Positions 40,535 to 52,690 of a stretch of DNA of 64,000 nucleotides are shown one piece after another (the first letter of the stretch is position 1; every line of letters begins with the position of its first letter). Origin of the DNA: Galdieria sulphuraria. Lineage: Eukaryota > Rhodophyta > Bangiophyceae > Galdieriales > Galdieriaceae. Under the pieces are notes generated by a model. The model was not told where the DNA came from. It made no database searches and saw nothing but the letters and a program-made list of their open reading frames with translations. The position numbers and the translations under genes were made by a program. The stretch is from positions 124,001 through 188,000 of the forward strand of contig NW_005178460.1 of the NCBI RefSeq assembly GCF_000341285.1, read 5' to 3'.

Positions 40535-40875
40535 TGAGCATTTTTTCTTCCAAAATGGCGCTCAACTGTCTCTCTATTGTAATTGAGACTCGTCCTACTT
40601 GTATATTTGGTTTTCATTTGAATTATATTTATCTATATGATGTGGAATAGCACTGCTTGCTTTGATGTGTGTATTTCATACCCTGCAAGTACCGTTATTC
40701 TTCACATGTGTGCTCGAAATAAATATTTTGGATTTTTTTTTGCATTTTGTTCCACTTTTTGGGTATTGGTGGGCATTGTCATTTTCATCACACTTACATA
40801 ACACACACACACACACTACATATATATATAGAGAGAGAGAGATATTTGTGTACAACATAAGAAAAATATTTTTCC
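40535..40875. other. Intergenic region between PRP16 and profilin
   Basis: Holds the PRP16 3' region and the profilin promoter. It contains short CA, TA and GA tracts at about 40800-40843 and no coding potential that I trust. Confidence 0.5.
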
Positions 40876-41454
40876 ATGTCTTGGCAAGTGTATGTAGATC
40901 AACAGTTACTTGGTTCAGTAAGTGTAGATTGGGATGGAAGTCTCAATAGTCTTTTACTTGTTCTTTTAGGGAAAGGTGAAAGAAGCAGCTATATGTAGTT
41001 TGGAAGGAAACATATGGGCGCGTTCTGCTGGTTTCGAAGTAAGCGTTGGGTATCTTTGATTTATCAGAGTTGCTTATTTTCATATAGGCTTCTACGGAAG
41101 AGTTGAAAAAATTGGTTGCCACTTTTCAACATACCCAAGATGCGGCTCAAAATGGTCTATTTTTGGGAAATAAGAAATATTTGTAAGTGATGAATATTCT
41201 TCTCTTCAATACTGAAAGTTGTCAGCTTTCTTCGTTCCACCGAAGATACCGTTTACGGAAAATGGGCAAGTTTATTGTTTGTTGTGTGTGAACATTTTTC
41301 AGTTTCTTAACGATTGTAGGGTGAAGATGGCTTTGTTGCTATGCAGACCAATATCTGTCTCATCGTTGCAATATTTACCAAACCTGTATCAGCTGCGGAG
41401 TGTGCAACAGCAGTTGGAAGAATAGTCGATTATTTGAAGAGTGCAGGTTATTAA
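40876..41454 (+). CDS. Profilin
   Basis: Actin-monomer and poly-proline binding protein that controls filament assembly. Exons 40876-40917, 40970-41038, 41088-41182, 41226-41265 and 41320-41454 give 126 residues, the normal length. The start MSWQVYVDQQLLGS has the conserved WQ-Y-D pattern; EGNIWARSAGF, NGLFLGNKKY and GEDGFVAMQTN match the core; AAECATAVGRIVDYLKSAGY is the C-terminal helix. The junction between exons 4 and 5 fits best as a GC-AG intron (donor GCAAGT at 41266). A GT-AG alternative (exon 4 ending at 41269, acceptor after GGTGAAG) would give KWANGFVAM. The stop TAA touches the stop of the next gene on the other strand. Confidence 0.88.
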
Positions 41455-44400
41455 TTATTGGTCTGCTAACTGTTCCAAAATCGATAAAACGTGGTGCGTA
41501 TCGGGTACAAAATAACGTGCTTTGGTATATTTTCTTCCAACTATGCAATTAAATACCTACAAACATTTGCCTATCGATATACATATGAAAGTCCAATCAC
41601 TTACTTGAGCTTGTGTTGATTCTACTTGTTGAAACATCTGTTCATCTGTTCGATCATCTCCTATACAAAGAATAAAGTCTGGTGACTGTGGTTGTAATCT
41701 ACAAAAAGCATCAAGTACATATGAACATCTTCCACATGATGGTTACTTACTTTGTTAAGATGAATTGTACAAAGGAACCCTTATCCACACCTTTAGGACG
41801 AACATAGAGAATCTTTTGTCCCATCAATATCTAAAATTACAAGTGAGTCATATATATATATATCAAAATGTATATGAATATATACCTCCAAAGGAGTTTC
41901 CATCAAAGCTTGTTCCAAATGTTGTCTTGCTTCCATCGCTTGTGAATATGCAAAGTCTGGATCGGCATCTCTAAAATGCCATGTCAAACAAGTTTCTTTT
42001 TCTGATATAAACGACCTAAACACACAATTCCATCCAACTCCATGAATAGCAAAGTGTATTGCATACCCCGGTGTACAATCTTCAAATCTTTTCAATATAT
42101 CCTTTGCCACATTCAATGATTGACTTATTCTTTCCCACGAAATGTTCTTCTCATTGGATATCAACGAATACCATAAAGGAACCCAATCCTTATCTCTCGT
42201 TGGTTCGTTGTCATTTATTTCTTCATTTTTAGGCCAACAATAATAAAATCCATATTCAGCTGCCAATCCAGTTCCTGTCATAGCCAACCAACTGCTCAAC
42301 TAATCACAAATAGTTCATTAGGATATATCGCCAATACTTATCCAAGAACAATTTACCGTATTCTTATCTCTTCCACTTATCACAAATACTCTATTTCTTC
42401 TGTTGGATGAGAGTTTCTTTAGAATATGCACCAAATGAGAAGTAGGCCTCGCTAATTCAGGCAATGTTCGATAACTATCATAGTCTGTCTATTATTGAAA
42501 GAAAAAACAAATAGATAAGCAGCTCATAATCTTACCTTGTCAAAGTTCCATCGTAATCTAACAACAACAATCTCCGATGACTTGTTTGATAAGATTCCAA
42601 AATACTTTCTATATGTAAAGGTTGCAATTGCAATTCCATTTGTCTTCGTTCCGTTATCGTTTGATACCAATCAGCAACAAAATGATCGCCCCAAGAAATA
42701 CAAGTATGAGAAATCACATAACTTATTCATGGATATGATGATGTTTTCTATTCGAGCATTTCAACTTACCGATAGAGCTTTTGATGTTTCATTCTTCGTT
42801 CTTGTTCAGACATGACTAGTGATTTGTGAATACAATCGGCAACTTCTTCTGTATTCCAAGGATTACATAATATGGCACCTGGTAAGGAATGTGCTGCACC
42901 TGTCAATTCTGAAAGTATCAAAACACCATAATTGTTGTACTAAAATAACTCCATCTCAAGTGATTCAGTATCATTTCATTTACTTACTTGACAATAAATA
43001 TATTCATAAGATACCAAATTCATACCATCTCTCAAAGAAGTAATCATAGCAACATCGCCTACTGAATATAAAGCACACAAGTCTTCAAAAGAAATCATTT
43101 GATTGAGAAAGTGAATAGGAACATAATCCATGGAAGAGAACTTTCCATTCAATCTACCAACCAGTTGATACATTTCAGCACGAAATCGATAGTAATCTCC
43201 TGAAGCAGATATCGAAGGAATAGCAACTTGAATAAAGACACAATGGCCAATCCATTCAGGATAAGTATCCAAAAAACATTCGATGGCTAACAGTTTGTGA
43301 GGAATTCCTTTAATATAGTCCAATCGATCCACTCCAATGATAATCTTTTTATCTTTGAATTCGCTTCTTAACTGTTGTATTCGGTCTTTTACTATTCGAG
43401 TTTCCAATGCTTTGGAAAATAAAGTCGTATCTATGCCCAATGGAAATATTCCAATGCTTACTTGACTCGTTCGATTATCCACCTAAGCTCATAGTCAAAC
43501 AAATCTTTCACAATATTAATCCATTGCTTACTGCATTGGGACGAACATCGAGTCCCAATAATCGACTACAAACACTTAGGAAATGACGAGCATAATCATA
43601 AGAATGGAATCCTATTAAATCCGATCCTACAATCATATCATAGCATATCTGATGACTATTCGATGCTCTTAAATAGGAACAACAAAATACTTTACCTAAA
43701 ACTCCTTCGATCAGTTCTCTTCGATTAGGAAGCATTCGATAAACCTCAGAAGAGGGAAATGGAGTATGTAGAAAGAATCCAATTGAAGCACTTGAACATC
43801 TTTCACGAATCATTTTAGGAACCAACAAAAGATGAAAATCGTGTATCCAAATAAAATCGCCACTTTCATAATGTTCCATGATGACTTTGACAAAATCCAT
43901 ATTTACTCTATTCTTCTTCTATTTGATTACAAAGAATATTCCATTGACTATTTCACTTGCCTTTTATAAGCTTCCCAAGCTTCCAATCGAAAGGATCTTT
44001 CTCCTTCCACATGTAATAACAAATAATGAAAGAGTGGCCATAATACCGAATTACAAAAGGATTGATACAACTCATAGTCATGAAACTGTGAAAAGACAGG
44101 AATAAAACTGAATAGAAATCAATCTTTCTATACGTTATTATCCAAAAATATACCAACTTACCCATATTCGGTTTGCAACTTGTGCTTTAGAATATCTTGT
44201 TTTTCCATATCCCAACAACTACCCAAAGCACCAAACCAATAAACTGGAAACTTCTTCTTCAAATAAAATATGGCAGGAACTAAACCTCCTGAACTAACTG
44301 TAATCTATTCATAGTTTCTATGAACCTCCTTTCCAATGTATTGAACAACCTCACATACTGTTGGTTTATTTCTAATTGACCAGTCAACCATCACAGGAAG

Positions 44401-44887
44401 TCGACTAGTAACTACCAACAATCGACTGGTAAAGTCCTTTCCAAGTCTCGATGAAGAAACATTGGAAACTCTTTTGGATGGAACAGCATTGGCCTAACAA
44501 GTCCAACTATGACAACCTAACATTCTCAAAGTATTCCACTTACTTTAAGTTCACGTATCTCTGCCAACTGTAACTGAATATTTTGTATCTTGTTGAGTAA
44601 AACTTCTTCAGAATCTTCTCCAACGCCAACTTCTTCCTCTTGTCTCGTTTCCGGTATCTATTCCATTCGTCCATATTCCTTCCTTGTAGTATCATATTAC
44701 TATAACATACCTGCAAAGTAGGCAACTCCATAGAAGTACTTCTGGACATTCCACTATCTAAAAGTTCAGCTTCTGAAAAGGAGATAGAACTGGATGCTTT
44801 AGAGTTGAACATCGTTTTGTTGTAAGAATTCATTTTGCTATTCCATGATGAGTTTGAGTTGTTGGAAGAGACTTTTTCCAACTGCAT
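41455..44887 (-). CDS. Trehalose-6-phosphate synthase/phosphatase (TPS-TPP, plant class II layout)
   Basis: Makes trehalose 6-phosphate from UDP-glucose and glucose 6-phosphate and may hydrolyse it to trehalose. Many short exons. GT20 domain: RLLVVTSRLPVMVDW, WFGALG, WIHDFHLLLVPKMI, FFLHTPFPSSEVYRMLPNR, IGFHSYDYARHF, IGVDRLDYIKGIPHK with the catalytic Arg/Lys, and SLRDGMNLVSYEYI. C-terminal HAD phosphatase: LLLLDYDGTL and later CIGDDRTDEQMF, so both active sites look intact. The ATG at 44887 lies inside the first exon of the divergent SUCLA2 gene; the next Met, at 44833, would remove the overlap. The stop at 41457-41455 touches the profilin stop with no spacer. Trehalose-type metabolism fits osmotic stress, but red algae also use floridoside. 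Confidence 0.9.
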
Positions 44888-46137
44888 ATCATAACTGGAC
44901 TCATTTACTTATTCAACCTGCAGTTGCACAAGGAAATAAACAAAGTGTACGAAGACTCAATCTTCATGAATATCAATCACAACAACTTTTATCCAAATAT
45001 GGAATCCAAGTTCCCAAAAGCAAAGTAGCCAAGACTGTAGAAGAAGCAAAGAAAGCAGCTGAAGAAATTGGCAACGGCAATCCAGTCGTTATTAAGGCTC
45101 AAGTATTAGCAGGTGGTAGAGGATTGGGTCATTTTTCCAATAACTTTCAAGGTGGAGTTCATATAGTGGAAACTCCTGAAAAGGCTGCACAAGTTGCTTC
45201 CCAAATGTTGGGACAAACTTTGATAACCAAACAAACAGGACCTCAAGGAAAGCCTTGTCATTCGATATTGATTGCTGAAAAGATTGCTTCCAAGAAGGAA
45301 TTGTATTTGGCACTTACTTATGATAGAACGGTACAAGGACCAGTTGCTATTGTAAGTAGTCGTGGTGGAACTTCGATTGAAGATATTGCAAAGGAAGATC
45401 CCAATGCTATTAAGACTATAACTTTAGATATTCGAATGGGTATGACTGAAGAGAAGACCAAACAAGTGATACAAGGTTTGAATATCTCTTCTAGTTTACA
45501 ACAACAGGCTATGGATCAAGTAAAGAAGTTGTATCAATTCTTTTATGATAAGGACGTTAGTATGTTGGAAATCAATCCTTTGGTAGAAACCAATGATGGT
45601 CGACTTGTTTGTGTGGATACTAAAGTGAACTTTGATAAGAATGCCGATTTTCGACAAGCAGATATATTTGCTATGAGAGATATCACACAAGAAGATCCTC
45701 GAGAAGTAAGAGCTGACCAAGTTGGTTTAAATTATATTGGTTTAGATGGAAGTATTGGATGTTTAGTGAATGGAGCAGGATTAGCTATGGCAACCATGGA
45801 CGTTATCAAGTTGCATGGAGGTAATCCTGCAAACTTTTTGGATGTGGGTGGAAGTGCAACAGAAGAACAAGTAACCGAAGCATTTAAAATACTTACAGGA
45901 GATCAACATGTGAAAGCTATTCTAGTGAATATATTTGGAGGTATTATGCGTTGTGATGTGATTGCTCAAGGAATTGTTCAAGCGGCACATAATATTTCAT
46001 TAAATATTCCTCTAGTCGTTCGTTTACAAGGCAATCAAGTGGAACAAGCCAAAGCTATATTAAAGCAGTCTCAACTTGCTGTTATTGCTGCGGATGATTT
46101 GGAAGAAGCTGCAGAAAAGGTAAGAATGTTTGGATGA
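44845..46137 (+). CDS. SUCLA2: Succinate-CoA ligase (ADP-forming) beta subunit, mitochondrial
   Basis: Citric acid cycle enzyme interconverting succinyl-CoA and succinate with substrate-level phosphorylation. Intronless, 430 residues. An amphipathic leader (about 35 residues, ending near SVRR) fits mitochondrial import. RRLNLHEYQSQQLLSKYG begins the ATP-grasp domain; PVVIKAQVLAGGRGLG, SRGGTSIEDIA, LEINPLVE and DTKVNFDKNADFRQ follow. The ligase domain has VNGAGLAMATMDVIKLHGG, NFLDVGGSATEEQV and NIFGGIMRCDVIAQGI. Start codons ATGATG at 44845 are the only methionines before the core, so the 5' overlap with the TPS gene depends on which TPS start is used. Confidence 0.95.
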   Translation: MMSLSCWKRLFPTAYHNWTHLLIQPAVAQGNKQSVRRLNLHEYQSQQLLSKYGIQVPKSKVAKTVEEAKKAAEEIGNGNPVVIKAQVLAGGRGLGHFSNNFQGGVHIVETPEKAAQVASQMLGQTLITKQTGPQGKPCHSILIAEKIASKKELYLALTYDRTVQGPVAIVSSRGGTSIEDIAKEDPNAIKTITLDIRMGMTEEKTKQVIQGLNISSSLQQQAMDQVKKLYQFFYDKDVSMLEINPLVETNDGRLVCVDTKVNFDKNADFRQADIFAMRDITQEDPREVRADQVGLNYIGLDGSIGCLVNGAGLAMATMDVIKLHGGNPANFLDVGGSATEEQVTEAFKILTGDQHVKAILVNIFGGIMRCDVIAQGIVQAAHNISLNIPLVVRLQGNQVEQAKAILKQSQLAVIAADDLEEAAEKVRMFG

Positions 46138-46215
46138 ATTCCATAGTCAGAAACTCATATGGATGATAGGCTGTACAATCTGCGAAACAAACTATTCGAG
46201 GCTAATCTTCATATG

Positions 46216-46773
46216 TTAAAGAAATGGAATTCCACTCCAAACTTTGGTTTGATATTCCTTATAAGAATGACCATAAAAGCGTATGAGAGTATTTTCTTCG
46301 AAAGTTATTCGGTTTTGAAAGAACTTCCAACTAAGAATGGCAAAAAGTAGACAAGAAATAGGATTGACCAACATAACTTGTGTTCCTATGCACCATATAA
46401 ACCAACCACAATAAGCAGGATGTCTCATCCATCGATAGATACCTTTGGTGACTAGTCTGTGATGGGTTTCCTTCTGGGTACGTATGCGATGACTAAAACA
46501 GGAACCTAAAGTCAACATACCCCACTTCCTAATTACTTCACCAAAGACGACAAGTACAATTCCAACTAGTCTCCAATATTTCTCATATTCTGATTGTTTT
46601 CCAAAAAAGTATAGTCGTAACCCATATTCCATAGTAGCCAACAACATAGCGCTTATATAAGGAATACTTAACAAAGTGGAACTCCAAGATAGCTCTTTTC
46701 GACAATATATATAAATAAATAGCCACTCTGTTATATGAAAAGTTAATAAAGTCATCAAAAAGTCAAGATACAT
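46216..46773 (-). CDS. Protein-S-isoprenylcysteine O-methyltransferase (ICMT/STE14)
   Basis: ER membrane enzyme that methylates the prenylated C-terminal cysteine of CaaX proteins. Intronless, 185 residues with four or five membrane segments. The family block is GSCFSHRIRTQKETHHRLVT, then KGIYRWMRHPAYCGWFIWCIGTQVML, whose RHPxYxG binds SAM, and the C-terminal EENTLIRFYGHSYKEYQTKVWSGIPF with its E-x-x-L...Y-x-x-Y pattern. The protein is about 100 residues shorter than the human enzyme, as in many protists and bacteria, lacking the first helices. It ends 78 nt from the convergent SUCLA2 stop. Confidence 0.93.
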   Translation of the reverse strand: MYLDFLMTLLTFHITEWLFIYIYCRKELSWSSTLLSIPYISAMLLATMEYGLRLYFFGKQSEYEKYWRLVGIVLVVFGEVIRKWGMLTLGSCFSHRIRTQKETHHRLVTKGIYRWMRHPAYCGWFIWCIGTQVMLVNPISCLLFAILSWKFFQNRITFEENTLIRFYGHSYKEYQTKVWSGIPFL

Positions 46774-46805
46774 TCAATCGTTATTCTTTAATGAAAAGCA
46801 AAATA

Positions 46806-49107
46806 CTAAGGAAGTGTCCAATTCAATAAGATTTCTTCTTCTTCTTCTCTTATCCATTCACTTGGCCAACTTTGCTTTTCTATTTCTTCTACTTGTGCCA
46901 CTCCAGAATCCATTTCCTTCCAACTTCTCATACCATGAGTATCTTCCAATGCTAGTGTCTTGATAAACCAATCACTGCTACTCTCTGAAGAAGCATACAA
47001 CATATCTTCAGGCCATTCATAATGAAAACTGCCATTCCATAGTGGATTATTAGATAAAGGTTCTAAAGAAGGTGATGAATGAGAAAAGGTTTGGTCTACT
47101 TGAGTTGGTTGTAAAAATGGACTTGGCCATTCTTCTCCCAAACGATAAAGTTCATCATTAGTAACTACAAAATCTTCCTCTTCTCCAGACTTGAATTGTG
47201 CCAACTTGTGAGTATCTCTCATTTCCTGTTCAAAATAAACATCAATATATGAATATCTATATACAACTTCAACTACTTACTCGTTTGTCACTATAATGAA
47301 AAGTATTCGATGCCATTCTTTCTTCTCGACATTCTGGTTCCGTAGTAGAAAACATCCAAATACGTTCCTTTTCATCTGAGAATCCAATCATATCACCTTG
47401 GATAGAAGAAGATGGTGGATATCCATATCGACCCAACATCAAATTGACTCTATTACGTTCACTAGGTTCTTCTGTCACTTGACTTGGATCGAAGGAATCC
47501 GTATAAAGTGTCTGATTGTGTCTCCAAGAGACATCATTGTTGGAGATCCAAGTAACATTATCTGTTGTTGTAATGGAAACTTGTGAATCCACATGTTCAA
47601 TATTCTCTCGTTTATAAGGATGCATATTATCAACGGTGGCACTATCTCTCATTCGTTTTCTTTGAACATTCTGAGTAGAAAAAGAAGATTGCGATAATCC
47701 AGGTGAGGATGGACGAGAACTACACTGGGTCATTCTACGTTTCCATTCAGGTGAATAAGATGCGTTGGACTCCTTTTGCCATACAACTCTATCCCAAGAA
47801 TTCTTATGGCAACTCTTTCTTTCTTGCATCATCTTTGTGGGGATATTTTCTACTAAACTAACAAGTCTTCCACTGTCATTATTTGGTTTCCCTCTCTTTC
47901 GTTTGGCCAATCTCCGTTCCCATCTCTTCTGTCTAGCTTCTTCATTAATAGTATGATCAGGTCCAAAGTATTCCAATAAAATACCAGCTTCAACCATCAA
48001 CTCATGCAATCTGTGACTCAACTCCGAACCTTTTGCACGTGGTAAAAAGCATAGACGTTGCATTTCCTTGACCTTTTCAAGTTGAACTAAATTTCTTTCT
48101 AAAAGTTCAATGCTACTATAAAAGGAGTTGACATGTTCTTCTAAAATATGGCCTGTACGCACTTCATATTGCGTAAAACGTTGACTACCTCTATACTCTC
48201 CAATATACAGTTGTTGCAACAATTGAAAACCTTTCCTTGTTGTTCCTTTGTTCCTTTTCCACGTTTTATCATAAAATAACTCGGGTAGATTATCTTGTAT
48301 CCCTAAAGGGGATTCGGTACAACTTTCCACGTCATCTCCTTTCCCACAAGTACACTGGTTATCTTCTATACCGTTCAGTTTCTGATGAACTTCAGATAGG
48401 GAGGTTCTATAGCCTATCAGTTCAAAGCTATGTAACAGCTTGTATGGTAACTTTCCCTCAGGAGGTGCCTCATATAGTACAAAGTAACGTGTTCGCTTTC
48501 CATCAGGAAAAAACTAATGTGTCGAAAATTCAATACTAAGCCAAGCTTGTTTTGTATTGTGTCTTACCTTCATCCAAGACGCAGTTACCGTAGCGTTCGA
48601 AAACCAAAAAAGCTGATGGATATTATCGGCAACTTATGTGACAACAAAAAGGGTCTATCTTACCTCCAAATATTCCCAATTAGTAGTATCAAAAACAAAA
48701 CGTCTACAAGTTGGAACTGCGTTGGAAGAACTATTCAAACCGTGCGTTTCACTAAAAGACTGGAGATAATATGTCAGTCCAACTCCTTGTTGCACTTAAA
48801 GTCGTATACTTACGTAACCCAGAATAATGGAGTCCACTATACCGACTGGTTGTAACATAACTAGTGCGTTGGTTGAAAGGATTCCTTGTGACTTTGCAAA
48901 GAAACACGTAGCTTCATCGATGGCTGTAGCTGGAACTGCAGTTTCTTGACGACAAAGAAGCCATTCTGCAACTACTTCGTGGTGAAGCAATCGAAGGGAA
49001 AACCCCTCTACTGTGCTTTCTACTAACAACTTGTTATATGTACCACCACTGTTTGCGCACTTATAGTCGCCCCAAGACACAGGAGTCTTTGCGTTTTCTT
49101 CAAACAT
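46806..49107 (-). CDS. Uncharacterised protein with basic nuclear-type region
   Basis: Not recognised. Five phase-consistent exons (49107-48814, 48759-48664, 48612-48568, 48513-47281, 47225-46806) encode 695 residues. The first 230 residues look globular and conserved (GFSLRLLHHEVVAEWLL, SQGILSTNALVMLQPVGIV, MKFFPDGKRTRYFVLYEAPP, KLLHSFELIGYR). A helical segment (LLERNLVQLEKVKEMQRL) and a strongly basic stretch (KRWERRLAKRKRGK), a likely nuclear localisation signal, come next. The rest is Ser-rich with many W residues, ending in an acidic tail (EWIREEEEEILLNWTLP). The distal acidic-aromatic segment could be an activation region, but this is speculation. The start at 49107 is a true ATG; it faces MnmG/MTO1 across 490 bp. 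Confidence 0.65.
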
Positions 49108-49597
49108 AAAAAGTTACTTCTCGCTCTTCGTATTCTTTAATGGTTATCTACTTTTGGAAATAAAGCACTAAAGTTGCTGTTGTCAATTCACTTATTGTAA
49201 CCAATAATATCTCCAATCCAATCCAACAATATGTCTTTTCCTATCTGGAAGTTGCGTAAAGGGAGGGATTGAAATCCTTTGATTGAGCCGAGAATCCGTC
49301 TTATGGACGTCGCTTCCAGAAAGATAAGATAATATCTTGATGGCTTTGAACAATGTGTTGTTTGTACTTGCAAGTTGTGTAAAATACAACTCTAGTGACA
49401 ATCATTGTTGTGTTTGATATGAAAATAAAGAAATATTTTAAACTGTTCTATAAAAATAACAAAAGTTTTGTTGGATGTCTGATAACCCTCAACCCTCCTT
49501 TGGATCTATGAGGGTGCGTATATTGGCCCTATCTTATAAAGGCCCATATTCTCTTTCTTTCTAATAATTATGTTTTCTCAATCTACAAAAGAGGAGA
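49108..49597. promoter_or_regulatory. Divergent intergenic region upstream of MnmG/MTO1
   Basis: No gene seen. Near 49488-49560 two compact inverted repeats occur: CCCTC/GAGGG around 49496-49515 and GGCC/GGCC around 49526-49546 flanking TATCTTATAAA. They could be promoter or RNA hairpins. No tRNA signature fits. Confidence 0.4.
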
Positions 49598-51851
49598 ATG
49601 CCTGGTGATTGTTTATTCTGTGCTTCTATTTGGTTGGTCTATCCACGAGTTGGAAGACTTTATACATTTCATAGACATATTCCTTATAGAATATTGAATA
49701 GTGTAAATAAACGGAAACCTCAATCCAGACCCAATAACCCAAAATGGTATTGTTCGTCAAGTGATAAAGCATTCGATGTCATTGTTGTGGGTGCAGGTCA
49801 CGCGGGTTGCGAAGCAGCTTTAGCTTCTGCAAGGATGGGAGCGAGGACACTATTAATGGGTCTCAATTTGGATAGGATAGCTTGGCAACCTTGTAATCCT
49901 GCAGTGGGAGGTCCTGCTAAATCAACTTTGGTTCATGAAGTAGATGCGTTGGGTGGTTGGATTGGGAAACTAGCGGATAGGACGTATTTACAAAGAAGAA
50001 TATTGAACAGAAGTAAAGGTCCCGCTGTATGGGCACTTCGAGCACAAACAGATAAACGTGAATATTCAGAAAAGATGAGACAAGTATTAGATGAAACAGA
50101 AAATCTCGTTCTTCGTGAAGGAATGGTTACGAATATTCTTACGGGTCCTAATGGAGAAATAAGAGGAATAGAAACTTACTTTGGAGGTTCCTTTGTTGCC
50201 AAAGCAGTTGTTTTGACTACGGGCACTTTTCTTGGTGGAATGATTTGGGTAGGTTCCAAAAGTATGCCAGCAGGTAGAGCAGGAGAGATGGCTTCTTTCG
50301 GATTGAATGATACTTTGAAACGATTTGGATATCAAATGGATAGACTAAAAACAGGAACACCAGCGAGAGTAGACTCTAGAAGTGTACATTATGAAGCCAT
50401 GGAACCACAATATTCAGATACGGAAGATCATTGGTTTAGTTTTGATGACCGTGAATGGAACCCAAGAGAAACCATTCCTTGTTATCTTACGAGAACGACG
50501 GCAAAAACGCATCAAATTATTCGAGACAATTTGCATAAGACTCCTAAATATGGTGGCTTTATGACTTCTACAGGTCCTCGATATTGTCCTTCTATTGAAG
50601 ATAAGATTGTTCGTTTTGCGGATAAAGAAACACATCCCATCTTTATTGAACCAGAAGGTCGTTCTATTCATGAAGTTTATATACAAGTATGATGTTTTGA
50701 ATGGAAAGTTTGTCAAAGCTGATATGATAAAATAGGGCTTTTCGACAGGCATGCCGGAAGATATTCAATTGGAGATGTTACAAAGTATTCCAGGCTTGGA
50801 AAATTGTAAAATGGTTCGTCCAGCTTATTCAGTTGACTATGATTATATTCCAGCAACTCAACTGTTCAATACTTTACAATCCAAAAAGAACGAAGGTCTC
50901 TTTTTAGCTGGGCAGGTAGGTAGTTGTGTGTTTTTATTGTTGTGGATAATTCATTTTGATTAGATTTGTGGAACTACTGGTTATGAAGAAGCAGCAGCTC
51001 AAGGAATTCTGGCTGGAATCAACGCTTCCTTATTTGTACAAAGGAAACCACTTTGTTCTTTATCCAGATCAAGTTCATTTATCGGCACCATGATTGATGA
51101 CCTTTGTACCAAAGAACTCAAGGAACCTTATCGAGTATTAACATCTCGTTCAGAATATCGATTGTTGTTAAGAGCAGATAATGCTGATGAACGACTGGTT
51201 CCTTTAGGAAGAGAATTGGGTTTAGTGGATGACTATTGTTGGAAGTTGTATAAAGAAAAGTATGATCGCATCAACAAGGAATTGCAAAGGTTATCGGAGG
51301 TTAGAGTGAAATGCAATGATGGTTTAGCACTCCGATTGGAAATGGAAGAAGATATAAAGATACATAGCTCGATAACTTTATCCGAATTGTTAAAAAGACC
51401 AGGTTTTCATTATAGTCACTTGAAACAATATGGATTGAACAACGTGGAGTTGACCAATTTATTTGAAGAGGAAAGTGTGGAAACTCGAATCAAATATTCG
51501 GGTTATTTGCAACGACAAGAAGAAGAGATTCGGAAACTAGCCAAGTCAATGAATACAAATATTCCAGTGGATATTGATTATACTCGTATGACTGCAATGC
51601 GTAAGGAAGCGATTGAAAAGCTTTGTCAATTTCGTCCTTGTACCATAGGCCAAGCTTCCCGATTAGGTGGAGTTAACCCAAATGACATTTCTATCTTATT
51701 GGTTTATTTAGAACGTCAAAAAATGATGTCTAATAATAGTAATAGTAATAACAGCAGCAGCAATAGTAGTAGTAGTAGTAGCGAAGAACTTAACCATGAA
51801 GACTCTTGTAGAGAAAAATTATCGTCCTATCAAAGAGCCGGTGGCCAATAG
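49598..51851 (+). CDS. MTO1: tRNA uridine-5-carboxymethylaminomethyl modification enzyme MnmG/GidA (MTO1)
   Basis: FAD protein that, with MnmE, builds cmnm5U at the wobble base of organellar tRNAs. Exons 49598-50686, 50736-50915 and 50964-51851 encode 718 residues. A basic leader of about 50 residues indicates organelle import. The FAD motif is [87 protein letters not shown] and [20 protein letters not shown] follow. The C-terminal helical domain contains [22 protein letters not shown]. The end is a Ser/Asn-rich tail coded by an AGT/AAT/AGC triplet run. All family motifs are intact. Plastid or mitochondrial targeting cannot be decided here. Confidence 0.95.
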
Positions 51852-51895
51852 GAATGGAGTGGCAGTCTTCCTAAAAGAATATTCCTGTTGTTCTC

Positions 51896-52620
51896 TCACT
51901 TCTTAGGAATGGAATCGGAAAAGTCGTTCCATCTACGTTTCTCTAGAGGTGTTTTGGGAGTTAGAAACATATCTATCAAATAGGAAAAAAGTGCAAAAGA
52001 AATACAGCCTTGTAAAGCTGCACGAAAGCCGTTATTCCACGAAAAGAAAGCACCAGACCCACAAGCACCCACCACATTGTTATATTTGTCATCTCTTCCT
52101 CGCACTACTTTTGAAGCAGACTGTAGACAAGCATATACAGCAGATATTGCACCCCAAGTTCGTCCACTAATCACTGCTTCTTTCCAAGCACCTCCAAAAG
52201 ATTTTGAGCTAACACCTCCTTGAACAAGTCCAAATATACCACCCATAAACGCACCATTAGCAAAGCTCAACGCTGTTGCAGAACAAACTTGCATGATCTT
52301 GTCCCTTAAAGACCTGAATGAAAGTCTCGTAAGGAATTGCCTATTATCACTGAGCGTACTTACAAAGGTACAGCAACAGTACTTGGACGAACTTTTCTCG
52401 TTCCTGAAGCATATACGACAGGTACTTTGGGAAAATAGTTTTGAAAAGTCGTCGTGGTGGAGATCACAGAGTGGCTACCTACAGGAAGACTACGAGTAGG
52501 TTCATAAATCCACCTATTGTTAGCATCTGGCAACCAATCTACGCTGTAGCTGTGTTCAGAGGCAACTCTACAGCATTGGATCGGCTTTTTACAACACGCA
52601 TAATAATAATAATACTGCAT
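51896..52620 (-). CDS. Tim17/Tim22/Tim23 family protein
   Basis: Inner-membrane preprotein translocase or related plastid envelope channel. Exons 52620-52364 and 52313-51896 give 224 residues. The hydrophobic core has four helices with Gly-rich packing motifs: FANGAFMGGIFGLVQGG, GRTWGAISAVYACLQSASKVVRGRDDKYNNVVGACGSG (read in two parts around SKVVRG) and GFRAALQGCISFALFSYLID. R-x-x-x-D-K-Y-N-N-x-x-G-A is the family signature of Tim22-like members. An N-terminal soluble extension of about 90 residues is unusual. The end, PLEKRRWNDFSDSIPKK, is soluble. Tim22 versus a plastid OEP16/TIC relative cannot be settled. The stop is 44 nt from the convergent MnmG stop. Confidence 0.8.
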
Positions 52621-52690
52621 GGATGACACAAGGGAAATGATCCACAAATAAAGAAAGGGAGTCACATCTCATTTTGCTATTTGAATCACA

